A DNA stretch of 27,268 nt, from the IMG/VR virus record IMGVR_UViG_3300046002_007055, positions 1 through 27,268 of that record; one strand, written 5' to 3'. This document shows, piece after piece, positions 20,333 through 27,268 of this stretch. A model generated the notes under the pieces. It was not told where the DNA came from. It was given only the letters and a program-made list of their open reading frames with translations, and did not search any database. The position numbers and the translations under genes are program-made. The stretch comes from a virus. How positions within the stretch are numbered: position 1 is the stretch's first letter; each line of letters begins with the position of its first letter.

Positions 20333-20342
20333 TGGAGCTTTT

Positions 20343-20975
20343 ATGACCTCTACCGCAATCTCGGCTCAGGGCTCGGTGCTGTCGCTTGCCACAGGCAGCG
20401 GAACCGCCAAGAGCATCTCGGGCGTCACGCTGGGCAATCCCACCATCATCACTTCAACTGCTCACGGCTTGTCGGTGGGCGATGTGATCACCATCTCGGG
20501 TGTGAACGGGACCACTTCTGTGAATGGATCCTGGGTGGTCCGCAACAAGACCACCAATACGTTTGCCGTAGACCTGGACACCACGGGAACGTCTGTCTAC
20601 ACCACAGGCGGCTCGGCGGTGCCGGTGCTGTGGACAGCGATTGCCAACGTGCGTACCTTCACGGGCTTTGATGGCGCGGCCAACATCATCGATGTGACCA
20701 ATCTTTCCTCGAGCGCGGAAGAGATTCGTCCTGGTATCCCGCGCTTTGGCCAGATGTCCTTTGAGATCGACTGGGACCACTCGGATGCCGGGCATCTGGC
20801 CTTGCTGGCCAAACAGCTCACGCAGGCACAAACGGCTTTCAAGCTGGGTTTGCCAGACACCCATGTGGCGTCCTGGAATGGCTATGTCATGAAAGTCCCA
20901 AGCCAGGGCGGTGTCGACCAAGTGGTTCGCGGCACGGTGGATGTACGCATCACGGGTCCCGTCACCTGGAGCTAA
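20343..20975 (+). CDS. Major tail tube protein
   Basis: A 210-residue tail tube protein. The tube domain is split: residues 1-28 (MTSTAISAQGSVLSLATGSG) and 95-210 (WTAIANVRTFTGFDGAANII, EEIRPGIPRFGQMSFEIDWD, VVRGTVDVRITGPVTW). Between them, residues 30-93 form an extra domain with HGLSVGDVITISGV and NGSWVVRNKTTNTFAVDLD, the FCCH-like small beta module often inserted in phage structural proteins and probably displayed on the tail surface. The tube polymerises around the tape measure. TTTGGAG before the ATG is the ribosome site and a terminator precedes it. The homolog at 19598 is a broken relic from another lineage. Confidence 0.85.
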   Translation: MTSTAISAQGSVLSLATGSGTAKSISGVTLGNPTIITSTAHGLSVGDVITISGVNGTTSVNGSWVVRNKTTNTFAVDLDTTGTSVYTTGGSAVPVLWTAIANVRTFTGFDGAANIIDVTNLSSSAEEIRPGIPRFGQMSFEIDWDHSDAGHLALLAKQLTQAQTAFKLGLPDTHVASWNGYVMKVPSQGGVDQVVRGTVDVRITGPVTWS

Positions 20976-21033
20976 GCCGATCGACAACGCGATTGCTTCC
21001 AACTGATTCTTCAACTTTTACTCTCAACAGACC

Positions 21034-21441
21034 ATGACCAAAATCCTCAGCAAATCAGACATCATTGCCGCCCAGGACCTACAGACGCAGGACGTGCAAG
21101 TCCCGGAGTGGGGCGGCAGCGTTCGGGTGCGATCGCTCACCGGTACCGAGCGCGATGCGTTCGAGACTTGCCTTGTCAAAGTGGTCGATGGCAAGCGCGT
21201 TCCCGACATGGACAACCTGCGAGCCAAGCTGCTGGCCGCAACCCTTGTCGATCAAAACGGCACTCCCCTGTTTTCTGTTGGTGATGTGGGGGACCTGAGC
21301 GATCTGGGTAGCAAGAGCGCTGCAGCGCTCGACCGGATCTTTGGCGTGGCGCAGCGGCTGAACGGCATGGCCGCTGATTCTGTGGAGGCCGCAGTAAAAA
21401 ACTCCGAGCCCGGCCAGAGCGACGGTTCTACTTCCGTCTAG
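21034..21441 (+). CDS. Tail assembly chaperone, upstream (G-like) product
   Basis: A 135-residue protein (SDIIAAQDLQTQDVQVPEWG, SVRVRSLTGTERDAFE, an LRAKLLAATLVDQNGTPLFS segment) of the tail-chaperone family that coats the tape measure before tube polymerisation. Most ribosomes would stop at the TAG at 21439. Near the end the gene carries A AAA AAC (21396-21402) in the correct phase for a -1 slip. Slipping gives a longer G-T fusion ending at 21746. The short C-terminal tail (NSEPGQSDGSTSV) after the slip site is disordered, as in lambda gpG relatives. Confidence 0.85.
   Translation: MTKILSKSDIIAAQDLQTQDVQVPEWGGSVRVRSLTGTERDAFETCLVKVVDGKRVPDMDNLRAKLLAATLVDQNGTPLFSVGDVGDLSDLGSKSAAALDRIFGVAQRLNGMAADSVEAAVKNSEPGQSDGSTSV
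21396..21402 (+). promoter_or_regulatory. Programmed -1 frameshift site (A AAA AAC)
   Basis: The heptamer AAAAAAC is positioned as X XXY YYZ relative to the upstream chaperone frame (GTA AAA AAC). The -1 frame is open from the slip to the TGA at 21744-21746, and the sequence it adds joins smoothly onto the known T-domain. The predicted fusion is 237 residues. A GC-rich stretch follows within 10 bases but I did not establish a definite stem or pseudoknot. Confidence 0.85.
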
Positions 21442-21455
21442 CCCTGGCGCTGGGC

Positions 21456-21746
21456 ATGTCGGTGCGCCAACTGCTGGCAAGTATGGACAGCTGTGAAATC
21501 ACCGAGTGGATCGCCTACGACCAGCTCGAGCCCTTTGGCGAGCAACGCGAGGACCTGCGGGTTGGCCAAATTTGCAGCACGGTGGCCAATCACAGTTTTT
21601 CGCCTCCAAGAAAGCCGCGCAAACCCACGGACTACATGCTGTTTGCGCATGCCGCTCACCCTGAAACCCAAGCCACCCAGTTGAAAGATGCCAAGGCGCA
21701 GTCGGACTTGATCCGGCAGGTGATCTTTGGCGTGAAGAAAGTCTGA
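21456..21746 (+). CDS. Tail assembly chaperone T domain (made by -1 frameshift)
   Basis: The 96-residue ORF starting at MSVRQLLASMDSCEITEWIA is the downstream part of the chaperone, with the DUF4035-like core SxxExxEWxAYxxLEPFGE. The frame stays open upstream to the slip at 21396-21402; the preceding residues PERRFYFRLALALG belong to the T domain and lie outside the ATG-started ORF, so this is not a separately initiated gene. The ATG at 21456 has no good ribosome site. As in lambda G-T, the fusion binds the tape measure and recruits tube subunits. Confidence 0.85.
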   Translation: MSVRQLLASMDSCEITEWIAYDQLEPFGEQREDLRVGQICSTVANHSFSPPRKPRKPTDYMLFAHAAHPETQATQLKDAKAQSDLIRQVIFGVKKV

Positions 21747-21747
21747 C

Positions 21748-24336
21748 ATGTCCCTGGGCACCCTTGTCGTTGAACTCACGGCCAACGTTGCGAAGTTCCA
21801 AAGTGACCTGGGACGCGCCGAGCAAATGGCTCAGAACTCGGCCAAGCGCATCGATGACCAGTTTGGCATCGTCAAGAATGCGCTGGCCAACTTCGGGGTG
21901 GGGCTGGCATCGGCCTACACGTTCGATGCCATCACCAAAAAGATCAAAGGGGTGATCAGCTCGGCCGCTGACTTGCAACAACTGTCCGAGCGCACGGGTG
22001 CGACCGTGGAAAGCCTCTCTGGCCTGTCCAGCGTGGCCAAGCTCTCAGGCACCGATTCCGAAGCACTGGCCACGGGCCTGCAAAAGCTCTCGCGCACCAT
22101 GGTCGATGCCCAGCAAGGCGGCACCAAGACGTCTGTTGCCTTTGCAGCGCTGGGCATCAGCGCCAAGAACTTGGCTTCGCAGCGCCCGGAGGATGTGTTC
22201 GTGCAGATTGCAACTCAGATGTCCAAGTACCAGGACGGTGCGGGCAAGACAGTGATTGCCATGGAGCTGTTGGGCAAGTCCGGTGCCAACTTGCTGCCCG
22301 TCATGAAAGACCTGGTTGAAGTCGGCGGCTACCAGGTCAAGGTCACCAGCGCTCAGGCAGCGATGGCCGATGAGTACGAGAAGAACATGATCCGGTTGCA
22401 TGCCTCCACGGACGCGATCTTCAAGAAGATCGGTCTGGAGCTGATCCCGGTGTTCAACGCCTTTGCCAAGGCGATGCTGGAAAGCCAGAACGCCAACAAC
22501 GGCTTGAAATCCGCTGTGAACGAGCTGGCTGCTGACGGCTCCATCCGCAGTTGGGCCGAAGGCGCTGCCATCGGGATGGCTTATTTCATCGATGTGCTGA
22601 GCGTTGTGCCCGATGTGTTCCAGATTTTGGGCAAGACCATTGGCGCAGCAGCTGCACAGTTCATGGGGTTGGCTCAGGCTATCCAGGGCGTCTCGCAGGT
22701 CATGTCCGGCGACTTCAGGCGCGGCGTGCAGACCGCACAAGAGGGGCTGGCCCAGATCTCCGGTGTGGGCAACGAGTGGTGGAAGGACATGCAGGAGATC
22801 TGGAACAAGCCCTTGTTCTCCGATCGCCTGAAAAAGCAACTGGAAGAAGCCCGCAAGGGTGCAGACGGGGCCCCAAGGCCAAGCCTGCCCAACCTCAACC
22901 TGGGCGGGGACAACGAGGCACTCAAAAAGCAACTCGAACGCCAGCTCAAGGGGTTTGATCGGCAGATTCAGGATGAGCAGCGGCTGTTTCAAACCCGTGA
23001 GCAGTTCCTCACGCGCTTTTACAGCGAAGACCTGATCTCCATCTCGGACTACTTCGACGCGCGCAAGAACGCGCTCGATGAGAATCTGAAGAACACCCTG
23101 GCGGCCTATGACCAGGAAGTGGCGGCGATGCAGTCCTACATGGCCAAGGTGAACGATGCCAAGGCCAAGCTGGAAGCTCAGAACAGGGTTGCAGACATAG
23201 GCGATCGGGCCAGGCAAGCGACCAGCGAAGCGCAAAGCAAGTCGCTGCTGCTCACGCTCGATCAGGCCAAGGCCACCAAGGGGTATGCCGACGAGGTCGA
23301 GCGCCTGAACATCCGGCTGCTGGAGATGCAAGGTCACTTGGGTGAGTCCAGCAAGCGCCAGATTGCGCTGTCGGGCAGGCAAGCGCGTCAGCGATTCACG
23401 GTAGAAGGCGACACCTCGGCTCTGGGCATACTGGACAAGGTCGAAGCCTTGCAACGTGCTCAGGGCGAGATGAATGAGATCAACCTCAAGGCCAGCCAGA
23501 TTGAGCAAAAGCTCGCGATCACCGAAGGCACGCTGTCCGCGCAAAGGCAAAGGGGGACGATCACCGAGCTGGAGAATCTGGCCAGTGTGAGCGTGGCCCG
23601 TCAGAACTCCGCTGAAGACTTAGCCAAGATTGCAGCGCAGATGATGGCTGTGGCCGTGGCTTCGGGTGATCCGCGACTATTGCTCAACGCTCAGGCTTTC
23701 CAGATGAAGGTGGAGGGCATTGCGGCATCGGCGGATGTGCTGGGACTCAAATTCAAGAACATTTTTGAGGACGGCCTGGCCAACTTCCTTACCGATGTGA
23801 TCGGACGCACCAAGTCGTTCAAGGATGCATTTCTCGATATGGCCAAGGGGATCGAGCAGGCCATCACCCGCATCGTGGCGCAGAACCTGGCGCAAAGCCT
23901 GTTCGGTGCGTCCGGCATGTTTGGCTCCTCAGGCGGACTTGGGGGCCTGGGCTCATCCATTGGAGGGTTTGTCTCGGGACTCTTTGGCGGTGGTTCTGCT
24001 GCAGGGGCTGCAGGGGCTGCAGGGGGCGCTTCCTCGGCCGCATTTTTGGGAACGGGCCTGAAAGTACCGGCCTCGTTTTTGAACTTGTCGGGGCTTGCCA
24101 CTGGCGGCGATGCTTATTCCAACCAGGCCTACCTGGTTGGGGAGAACGGTCCGGAGATCTTTAGCCCCAAGAACTCGGGCACAGTGATTCCTAACAGCCA
24201 GCTGTCGGGACTGGGTGGATCCCGGCCGATCGTGATCAACAACCATTTCTCAGCAGGCACGGACTTGCGCACCATTGATCAGGCGGCCACGCAAGTGGGC
24301 CTGAGGGTGCAACGCGCCTTGAGCAGGAGCACCTGA
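21748..24336 (+). CDS. Tail tape measure protein
   Basis: An 862-residue tape measure. The N-terminus (LVVELTANVAKFQSDLGRAE) is the standard start of this family, followed by helical, coiled-coil-rich regions (about residues 385-500 and 520-650), a Gly/Ala-rich hydrophobic section near 720-765 (GLGGLGSSIGGFVSGLFGGG) and the conserved C-terminal block YLVGENGPEIFSP. At about 1.5 angstrom per residue the tail would be near 130 nm. The hydrophobic part probably enters the host inner membrane at injection. No peptidase or lysozyme insert is seen. It starts one base after the chaperone stop. A 501-codon opposite-strand ORF inside it is a composition artefact. Confidence 0.93.
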   Translation: MSLGTLVVELTANVAKFQSDLGRAEQMAQNSAKRIDDQFGIVKNALANFGVGLASAYTFDAITKKIKGVISSAADLQQLSERTGATVESLSGLSSVAKLSGTDSEALATGLQKLSRTMVDAQQGGTKTSVAFAALGISAKNLASQRPEDVFVQIATQMSKYQDGAGKTVIAMELLGKSGANLLPVMKDLVEVGGYQVKVTSAQAAMADEYEKNMIRLHASTDAIFKKIGLELIPVFNAFAKAMLESQNANNGLKSAVNELAADGSIRSWAEGAAIGMAYFIDVLSVVPDVFQILGKTIGAAAAQFMGLAQAIQGVSQVMSGDFRRGVQTAQEGLAQISGVGNEWWKDMQEIWNKPLFSDRLKKQLEEARKGADGAPRPSLPNLNLGGDNEALKKQLERQLKGFDRQIQDEQRLFQTREQFLTRFYSEDLISISDYFDARKNALDENLKNTLAAYDQEVAAMQSYMAKVNDAKAKLEAQNRVADIGDRARQATSEAQSKSLLLTLDQAKATKGYADEVERLNIRLLEMQGHLGESSKRQIALSGRQARQRFTVEGDTSALGILDKVEALQRAQGEMNEINLKASQIEQKLAITEGTLSAQRQRGTITELENLASVSVARQNSAEDLAKIAAQMMAVAVASGDPRLLLNAQAFQMKVEGIAASADVLGLKFKNIFEDGLANFLTDVIGRTKSFKDAFLDMAKGIEQAITRIVAQNLAQSLFGASGMFGSSGGLGGLGSSIGGFVSGLFGGGSAAGAAGAAGGASSAAFLGTGLKVPASFLNLSGLATGGDAYSNQAYLVGENGPEIFSPKNSGTVIPNSQLSGLGGSRPIVINNHFSAGTDLRTIDQAATQVGLRVQRALSRST

Positions 24337-24971
24337 TGGCTTTTATCGAAAGCCCACGTTTTCCCGAATCCATCTCGTACCACTCCAGCGGTGGCCCGGT
24401 TTGGAAAACCCAGGTAGTGCAAACGTCCAGTGGGCGCGAGCAGCGAATCCAGACATGGCAGGACCCGCTGCGAAAGTGGGATGCCATGAACGGGGTGCGC
24501 ACGGATGCTGAGCTCGATCAGCTGCATGCATGGTTTTTGGTGACGGCAGGTATGGCCCATTCCTTCCGGTGGAAAGACTGGAAGGACTGTGTGGCGACGA
24601 CGGCCAACAGCATCGGAATAGTGAACGCAAATAGCCAGGGCAACGGCACATCACTGGGGCAGCTTTACAAGCGCTACGCTGTGGGCAGCTGCACCTATGT
24701 CAGAAAGATCATCAAGCCGGTGGCTGGAACGCTGCAGGTGTTCAAGAACGGGGTGGCGCTTACCTCGGGCTATGGCCTGGGTCAATGGCAGATCGACACC
24801 ACCACGGGTGCCATGTCCTTTTATGGCACCCCGCCAAGCGTCACAGACACCCTGACTTGGGCTGGGCAGTTTGATGTGCCTGTGCGCTTTGACACCGACA
24901 CCTTCAGCGCAAGCTACGAAGACCAGAACGCCAGCAGCGTGTCCTTACCGATTGTGGAGATTCGCGCATGA
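24336..24971 (+). CDS. DUF2460 distal-tail protein
   Basis: A 211-residue member of DUF2460, the distal-tail type of protein shared with gene transfer agents (RcGTA) and lambda-like siphophages. The features are MAFIESPRFPESISYHSSGG, LRKWDAMNGVRTDAELDQLH and the HSFRWKDWKDC block, followed by a strand-rich C-terminal half with a YKRYAVGSCTYVRKIIKP segment and FDTDTFSASYEDQNASSVSL. It forms the hexameric ring at the tail tip. It starts on the last base of the tape-measure stop (TGATG), and its own stop overlaps the next start as ATGA. Confidence 0.85.
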   Translation: MAFIESPRFPESISYHSSGGPVWKTQVVQTSSGREQRIQTWQDPLRKWDAMNGVRTDAELDQLHAWFLVTAGMAHSFRWKDWKDCVATTANSIGIVNANSQGNGTSLGQLYKRYAVGSCTYVRKIIKPVAGTLQVFKNGVALTSGYGLGQWQIDTTTGAMSFYGTPPSVTDTLTWAGQFDVPVRFDTDTFSASYEDQNASSVSLPIVEIRA

Positions 24972-26068
24972 GATCCATCTCAACACCGCTGGCCAACCAC
25001 CTGGCCAGTGACGTGGCCACGGTGGCCACGCTCTGGAAAATCACCCGCACCGACAGCCAGGTCTTTGGCTTCACGGACCATGACCAGGACTTGGTGGTGG
25101 GAGGCATCACCTATGCCAGCAATGGCGGGTACACATCGTCTGCCATTGTTTGGTCGGACAACCTGTCCACCAGCAACCAGGAAGTCACCGCTCTGATCGA
25201 CAACCCGGCGATTTTCACAGGGGATGTGCTGGCAGGGCTGTGGGACTACGCAAGCGTCACGCTTTACCTGGTCAATTACGCTGATGTCAGCATGGGCGTG
25301 CTGCCTCTGACCACGGGACTTCTGGGGCAGGTCACCCTAAAGCGTGGCCAGTTTGTGGCCGAGTTGAGAGGACTGGCGCAATTGCTCTCTCAGGAAATCG
25401 GATCCCTGTATTCGGCCACGTGTCGTGCTCAGTTGGGAGACAGCAAATGCAAACTGCCACTGGGTCCCTTGACGGTCAACGGTGCTGTGACCGCATTGTT
25501 TGCTGGCGGATCCCAGACGCGCATCTTTGAAGACACGTCCCTCACTCAAGTCGGTCCCACGCTCAGCCACACCAGTCAGGTCAATGTGGTGCCTTCAACG
25601 TCGCCATATGTCCTCAATCCCACCGTGCCGCAAGGAGGCAGTTGGGTGTCCGATGGTGGTGTGATTTATGTCGATACGGGTGATGCCCTGACGGCCGTGA
25701 CTTCCAACCCGGGTGAGGGCCAGTACCGCGTGATCAATGGGGTCTACACCTTTGCCGTGCAGGATGCCGGAGCCAAGGTGTCGATCACCTTCAATTACGC
25801 GCAGGGCTACTTCACCTATGGGCTTTTGACTTGGCTGACCGGCCAAAACGCTGGGTATCGGATGGATGTGCGCAATTTCTCACCCGGACGGGTAACCCTG
25901 GCCCTGCCCATGTCCCACCCGATTGCGGTGGGGGACACCTTCAGCCTCATTGCAGGCTGCGACAAGAACGCCAGTACCTGCAAGCTGCGATTTAACAACT
26001 TTGTGAATTTTCGGGGAGAGCCCTACATCCCTGGAACGGATGCCGTGCTCAGGCCTCAATCAAAATAA
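24968..26068 (+). CDS. DUF2163 tail-hub protein with predicted Fe-S site
   Basis: A 366-residue DUF2163 protein, a tail-hub component related to lambda gpL. Family motifs: HLASDVATVATLWKITRTDS, FGFTDHDQDL and the end FVNFRGEPYIPGTDAV. Four cysteines have the gpL pattern: C152-x8-C161 (TCRAQLGDSKC) and C331-x6-C338 (GCDKNASTC). Lambda gpL and its RcGTA counterpart bind an iron-sulfur cluster through such Cys, so the same is predicted here. The two pairs are separated by 169 residues, much more than in gpL, where I recall about 22; a beta-rich domain (170-300) fills the gap. Confidence 0.85.
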   Translation: MRSISTPLANHLASDVATVATLWKITRTDSQVFGFTDHDQDLVVGGITYASNGGYTSSAIVWSDNLSTSNQEVTALIDNPAIFTGDVLAGLWDYASVTLYLVNYADVSMGVLPLTTGLLGQVTLKRGQFVAELRGLAQLLSQEIGSLYSATCRAQLGDSKCKLPLGPLTVNGAVTALFAGGSQTRIFEDTSLTQVGPTLSHTSQVNVVPSTSPYVLNPTVPQGGSWVSDGGVIYVDTGDALTAVTSNPGEGQYRVINGVYTFAVQDAGAKVSITFNYAQGYFTYGLLTWLTGQNAGYRMDVRNFSPGRVTLALPMSHPIAVGDTFSLIAGCDKNASTCKLRFNNFVNFRGEPYIPGTDAVLRPQSK

Positions 26069-26084
26069 CCCGGAGAGATCAGTC

Positions 26085-26510
26085 ATGACTGAAGGCGTTG
26101 ATGTGATGAGGTCAGCGCGAAGCTGGCTGGGCACGCCGTACCACCATCAGGGACGGCTCAAAGGGGTGGGGGTTGACTGTGCGGGCCTCGTCATCGGTGT
26201 AGCGCACGAGTTGGGGCTGAGTGACTTCGACCTCACGGGTTACGCCCCCAGACCCGATGGGGACTCGCTGATGCGCCTGTGCCAGGAGCTGATGGTTCCC
26301 GTCACCGTAGAGCAGCTCGCCACTGGCGATGTGCTGCTTTTCAAATTTGAGGCTCATGCCTGTCATATGGGGTTTTTGACGAGTTGCGCGACCGATGCCC
26401 CTGCCTTGATCCATTCCTATTTGCCCCGGCGTAAGGTGGTTGAACATGGACTGGATGAGGTCTGGTGGCGACAAGTGGCAGGTATGTACCGTCTGCCGGG
26501 AGTGAACTGA
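26085..26510 (+). CDS. NlpC/P60 tail-tip peptidase
   Basis: A 141-residue NlpC/P60 hydrolase of the tail tip, counterpart of lambda gpK. The catalytic Cys32 lies in GVGVDCAGLVIGVA, His94 in ACHMGF, and His110 in PALIHSYL may be the third residue. Such proteins cut peptidoglycan stem peptides during injection or assemble with the tail hub. CGGAGAG (26071-26077) precedes the ATG at 26085, so I reject the longer in-frame start at 26040 that overlaps the hub gene. The stop shares a base with the next start. Confidence 0.88.
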   Translation: MTEGVDVMRSARSWLGTPYHHQGRLKGVGVDCAGLVIGVAHELGLSDFDLTGYAPRPDGDSLMRLCQELMVPVTVEQLATGDVLLFKFEAHACHMGFLTSCATDAPALIHSYLPRRKVVEHGLDEVWWRQVAGMYRLPGVN

Positions 26511-27268
26511 TGCAACTCGGAGTTTCCATTGCCGGAGCTGCCATTGGCTTTGCGTTCGGGGGGCCTGCCGGGGCTCAGTGGGGCTGGATGGCTGGGAGCA
26601 TGCTTGGCTCGGTCCTGTTTCCTGCGCACATGGAGGGACCGCACATGGCAGACCTCAAGGTGCAAAACAGCGCCTACGGTCAGCCCATCCCCATCGCCTA
26701 TGGGATGTACCGGATGGCAGGCAACGTCATCTGGGCTGCGCCACCGGTGGAGCATTCCCAGACCAGCGATGGCAAGGGCGGACCCTCTGTCACAACCCAT
26801 TCCTATTCGGAGTCTTTTGCCGTGGGCCTTTGTGAAGGGCCCATCGTGGGTGTGCGCCGCATTTGGGCCAATGCCAAGCTGATCTACGACATGAGCTCGG
26901 ACGCTACGCCCTCGAGCATCACCGCCAGTGCGCAAGTGGCATCCATGATCCGTGTTTATGTGGGCGATGAGTTTCAGGGGCCAGATCCAACGATGGAGTC
27001 GGATCTTGGGGTAGGCAATGTTCCGGGTTACCGGGGCCTGGCCTATGTGGTCTTCACCGATCTTGACTTGTCCGGGTATGGGAACTTCTTGCCGACCTTG
27101 TCATTTGAAGTGGTGACGGCCTCTGCGCAGACCTGGAGCCACCAAGTGCTAGCCACCTGGTCCTATCCGACATCCCTTGGCACGTTTTTTTCTGCGCCAT
27201 GCCTGAACACTTCCGTTGTGAATGCGCTGGCTTGGGGCTATTACTACGGATACGAAGGGGTTCAATCT
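26510..27268 (+). CDS. Tail-tip/central-fibre protein (lambda gpJ / RcGTA megatron-like), partial
   Basis: The first 253 codons of a larger ORF that runs off the window end. It opens with a hydrophobic Gly/Ala-rich segment (MQLGVSIAGAAIGFAFGGPA) like a tail-tip or tape-measure-contacting helix, then MADLKVQNSAYGQPIPIAYG and a YSESFAVGLCEGPIVGVRRI block typical of the long tail-tip proteins with phage-type TIM-barrel or fibronectin repeats. The family follows DUF2163 and NlpC in GTA-like and many siphophage tail modules and carries the host-contact regions. The C-terminal part, including any receptor-binding region, lies beyond the window. Confidence 0.78.
   Translation, partial: MQLGVSIAGAAIGFAFGGPAGAQWGWMAGSMLGSVLFPAHMEGPHMADLKVQNSAYGQPIPIAYGMYRMAGNVIWAAPPVEHSQTSDGKGGPSVTTHSYSESFAVGLCEGPIVGVRRIWANAKLIYDMSSDATPSSITASAQVASMIRVYVGDEFQGPDPTMESDLGVGNVPGYRGLAYVVFTDLDLSGYGNFLPTLSFEVVTASAQTWSHQVLATWSYPTSLGTFFSAPCLNTSVVNALAWGYYYGYEGVQS

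Noticed and set aside
21456-21746. Downstream chaperone ORF as an independent gene starting at its ATG
   Set aside because: There is no ribosome site, T-domain residues lie before the ATG, and the slippery heptamer explains its expression.
22045-23550. 501-codon ORF on the minus strand inside the tape-measure gene
   Set aside because: It mirrors a long GC-biased coding region in phase, has no ribosome site or family motif, and the opposite-strand protein is a convincing tape measure.

Overview
The window is about 27 kb of a temperate, tailed, siphovirus-type phage or prophage: an HK97-fold head and a long non-contractile tail, with no sheath or contractile baseplate genes. It begins in the immunity region and ends inside the tail-tip gene. 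The gene families (DUF1376 replication protein, HNH–TerS–ParB–C5 methylase–TerL packaging block, DUF2460/DUF2163/NlpC tail tip, several small betaproteobacterial virion families) suggest a Burkholderiales host, probably Comamonadaceae-like. That is an inference from family resemblance. No integrase, att site, lysis gene, tRNA or rRNA was seen, so prophage and free phage cannot be told apart.

Layout. Positions 1-1072 hold an unknown ORF, a leftward CI-like repressor and a rightward Cro-like regulator that diverge from a shared operator. Positions 1185-4114 are early genes: DUF1376 replication protein, a small zinc-ribbon protein, a VRR-NUC nuclease, NinB and a zinc-finger protein that looks like a Q-type late antiterminator, followed by an intrinsic terminator. 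Positions 4265-6336 are an accessory (moron) block: an intact RelB/YafQ toxin-antitoxin pair with its palindrome, a decayed hipBA locus on the minus strand and a small alpha/beta hydrolase. Positions 6382-10356 are packaging: HNH nuclease, candidate cos, small terminase, ParB-like protein, cytosine methyltransferase and large terminase. Positions 10356-17450 are portal, a 3.8-kb cassette of six small or surface-type proteins including a BspA-like leucine-rich-repeat protein, then protease and major capsid. Positions 17528-27268 are a post-capsid virion protein, connectors, tail tube, frameshifted tail chaperones, tape measure and tail tip.

Three points stand out. (1) At 19052-20300 the head-tail junction is a mosaic seam. 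It carries a C-terminal remnant of one gp10 gene, an intact DUF3168 gene, a gutted tail-tube gene, then an intact gp10, a gutted DUF3168 and an intact tail tube. Exactly one working copy of each survives, and base composition rises at the seam. (2) A textbook A AAA AAC slippery heptamer at 21396-21402 joins the two tail-chaperone ORFs by a -1 shift. (3) A repeat-bearing adhesin-like gene sits between portal and protease rather than with the tail fibres.

Intrinsic terminators lie between the late genes, notably before and after capsid and before each tail-tube gene. This fits an antiterminated late operon in which RNA ends help set product ratios.
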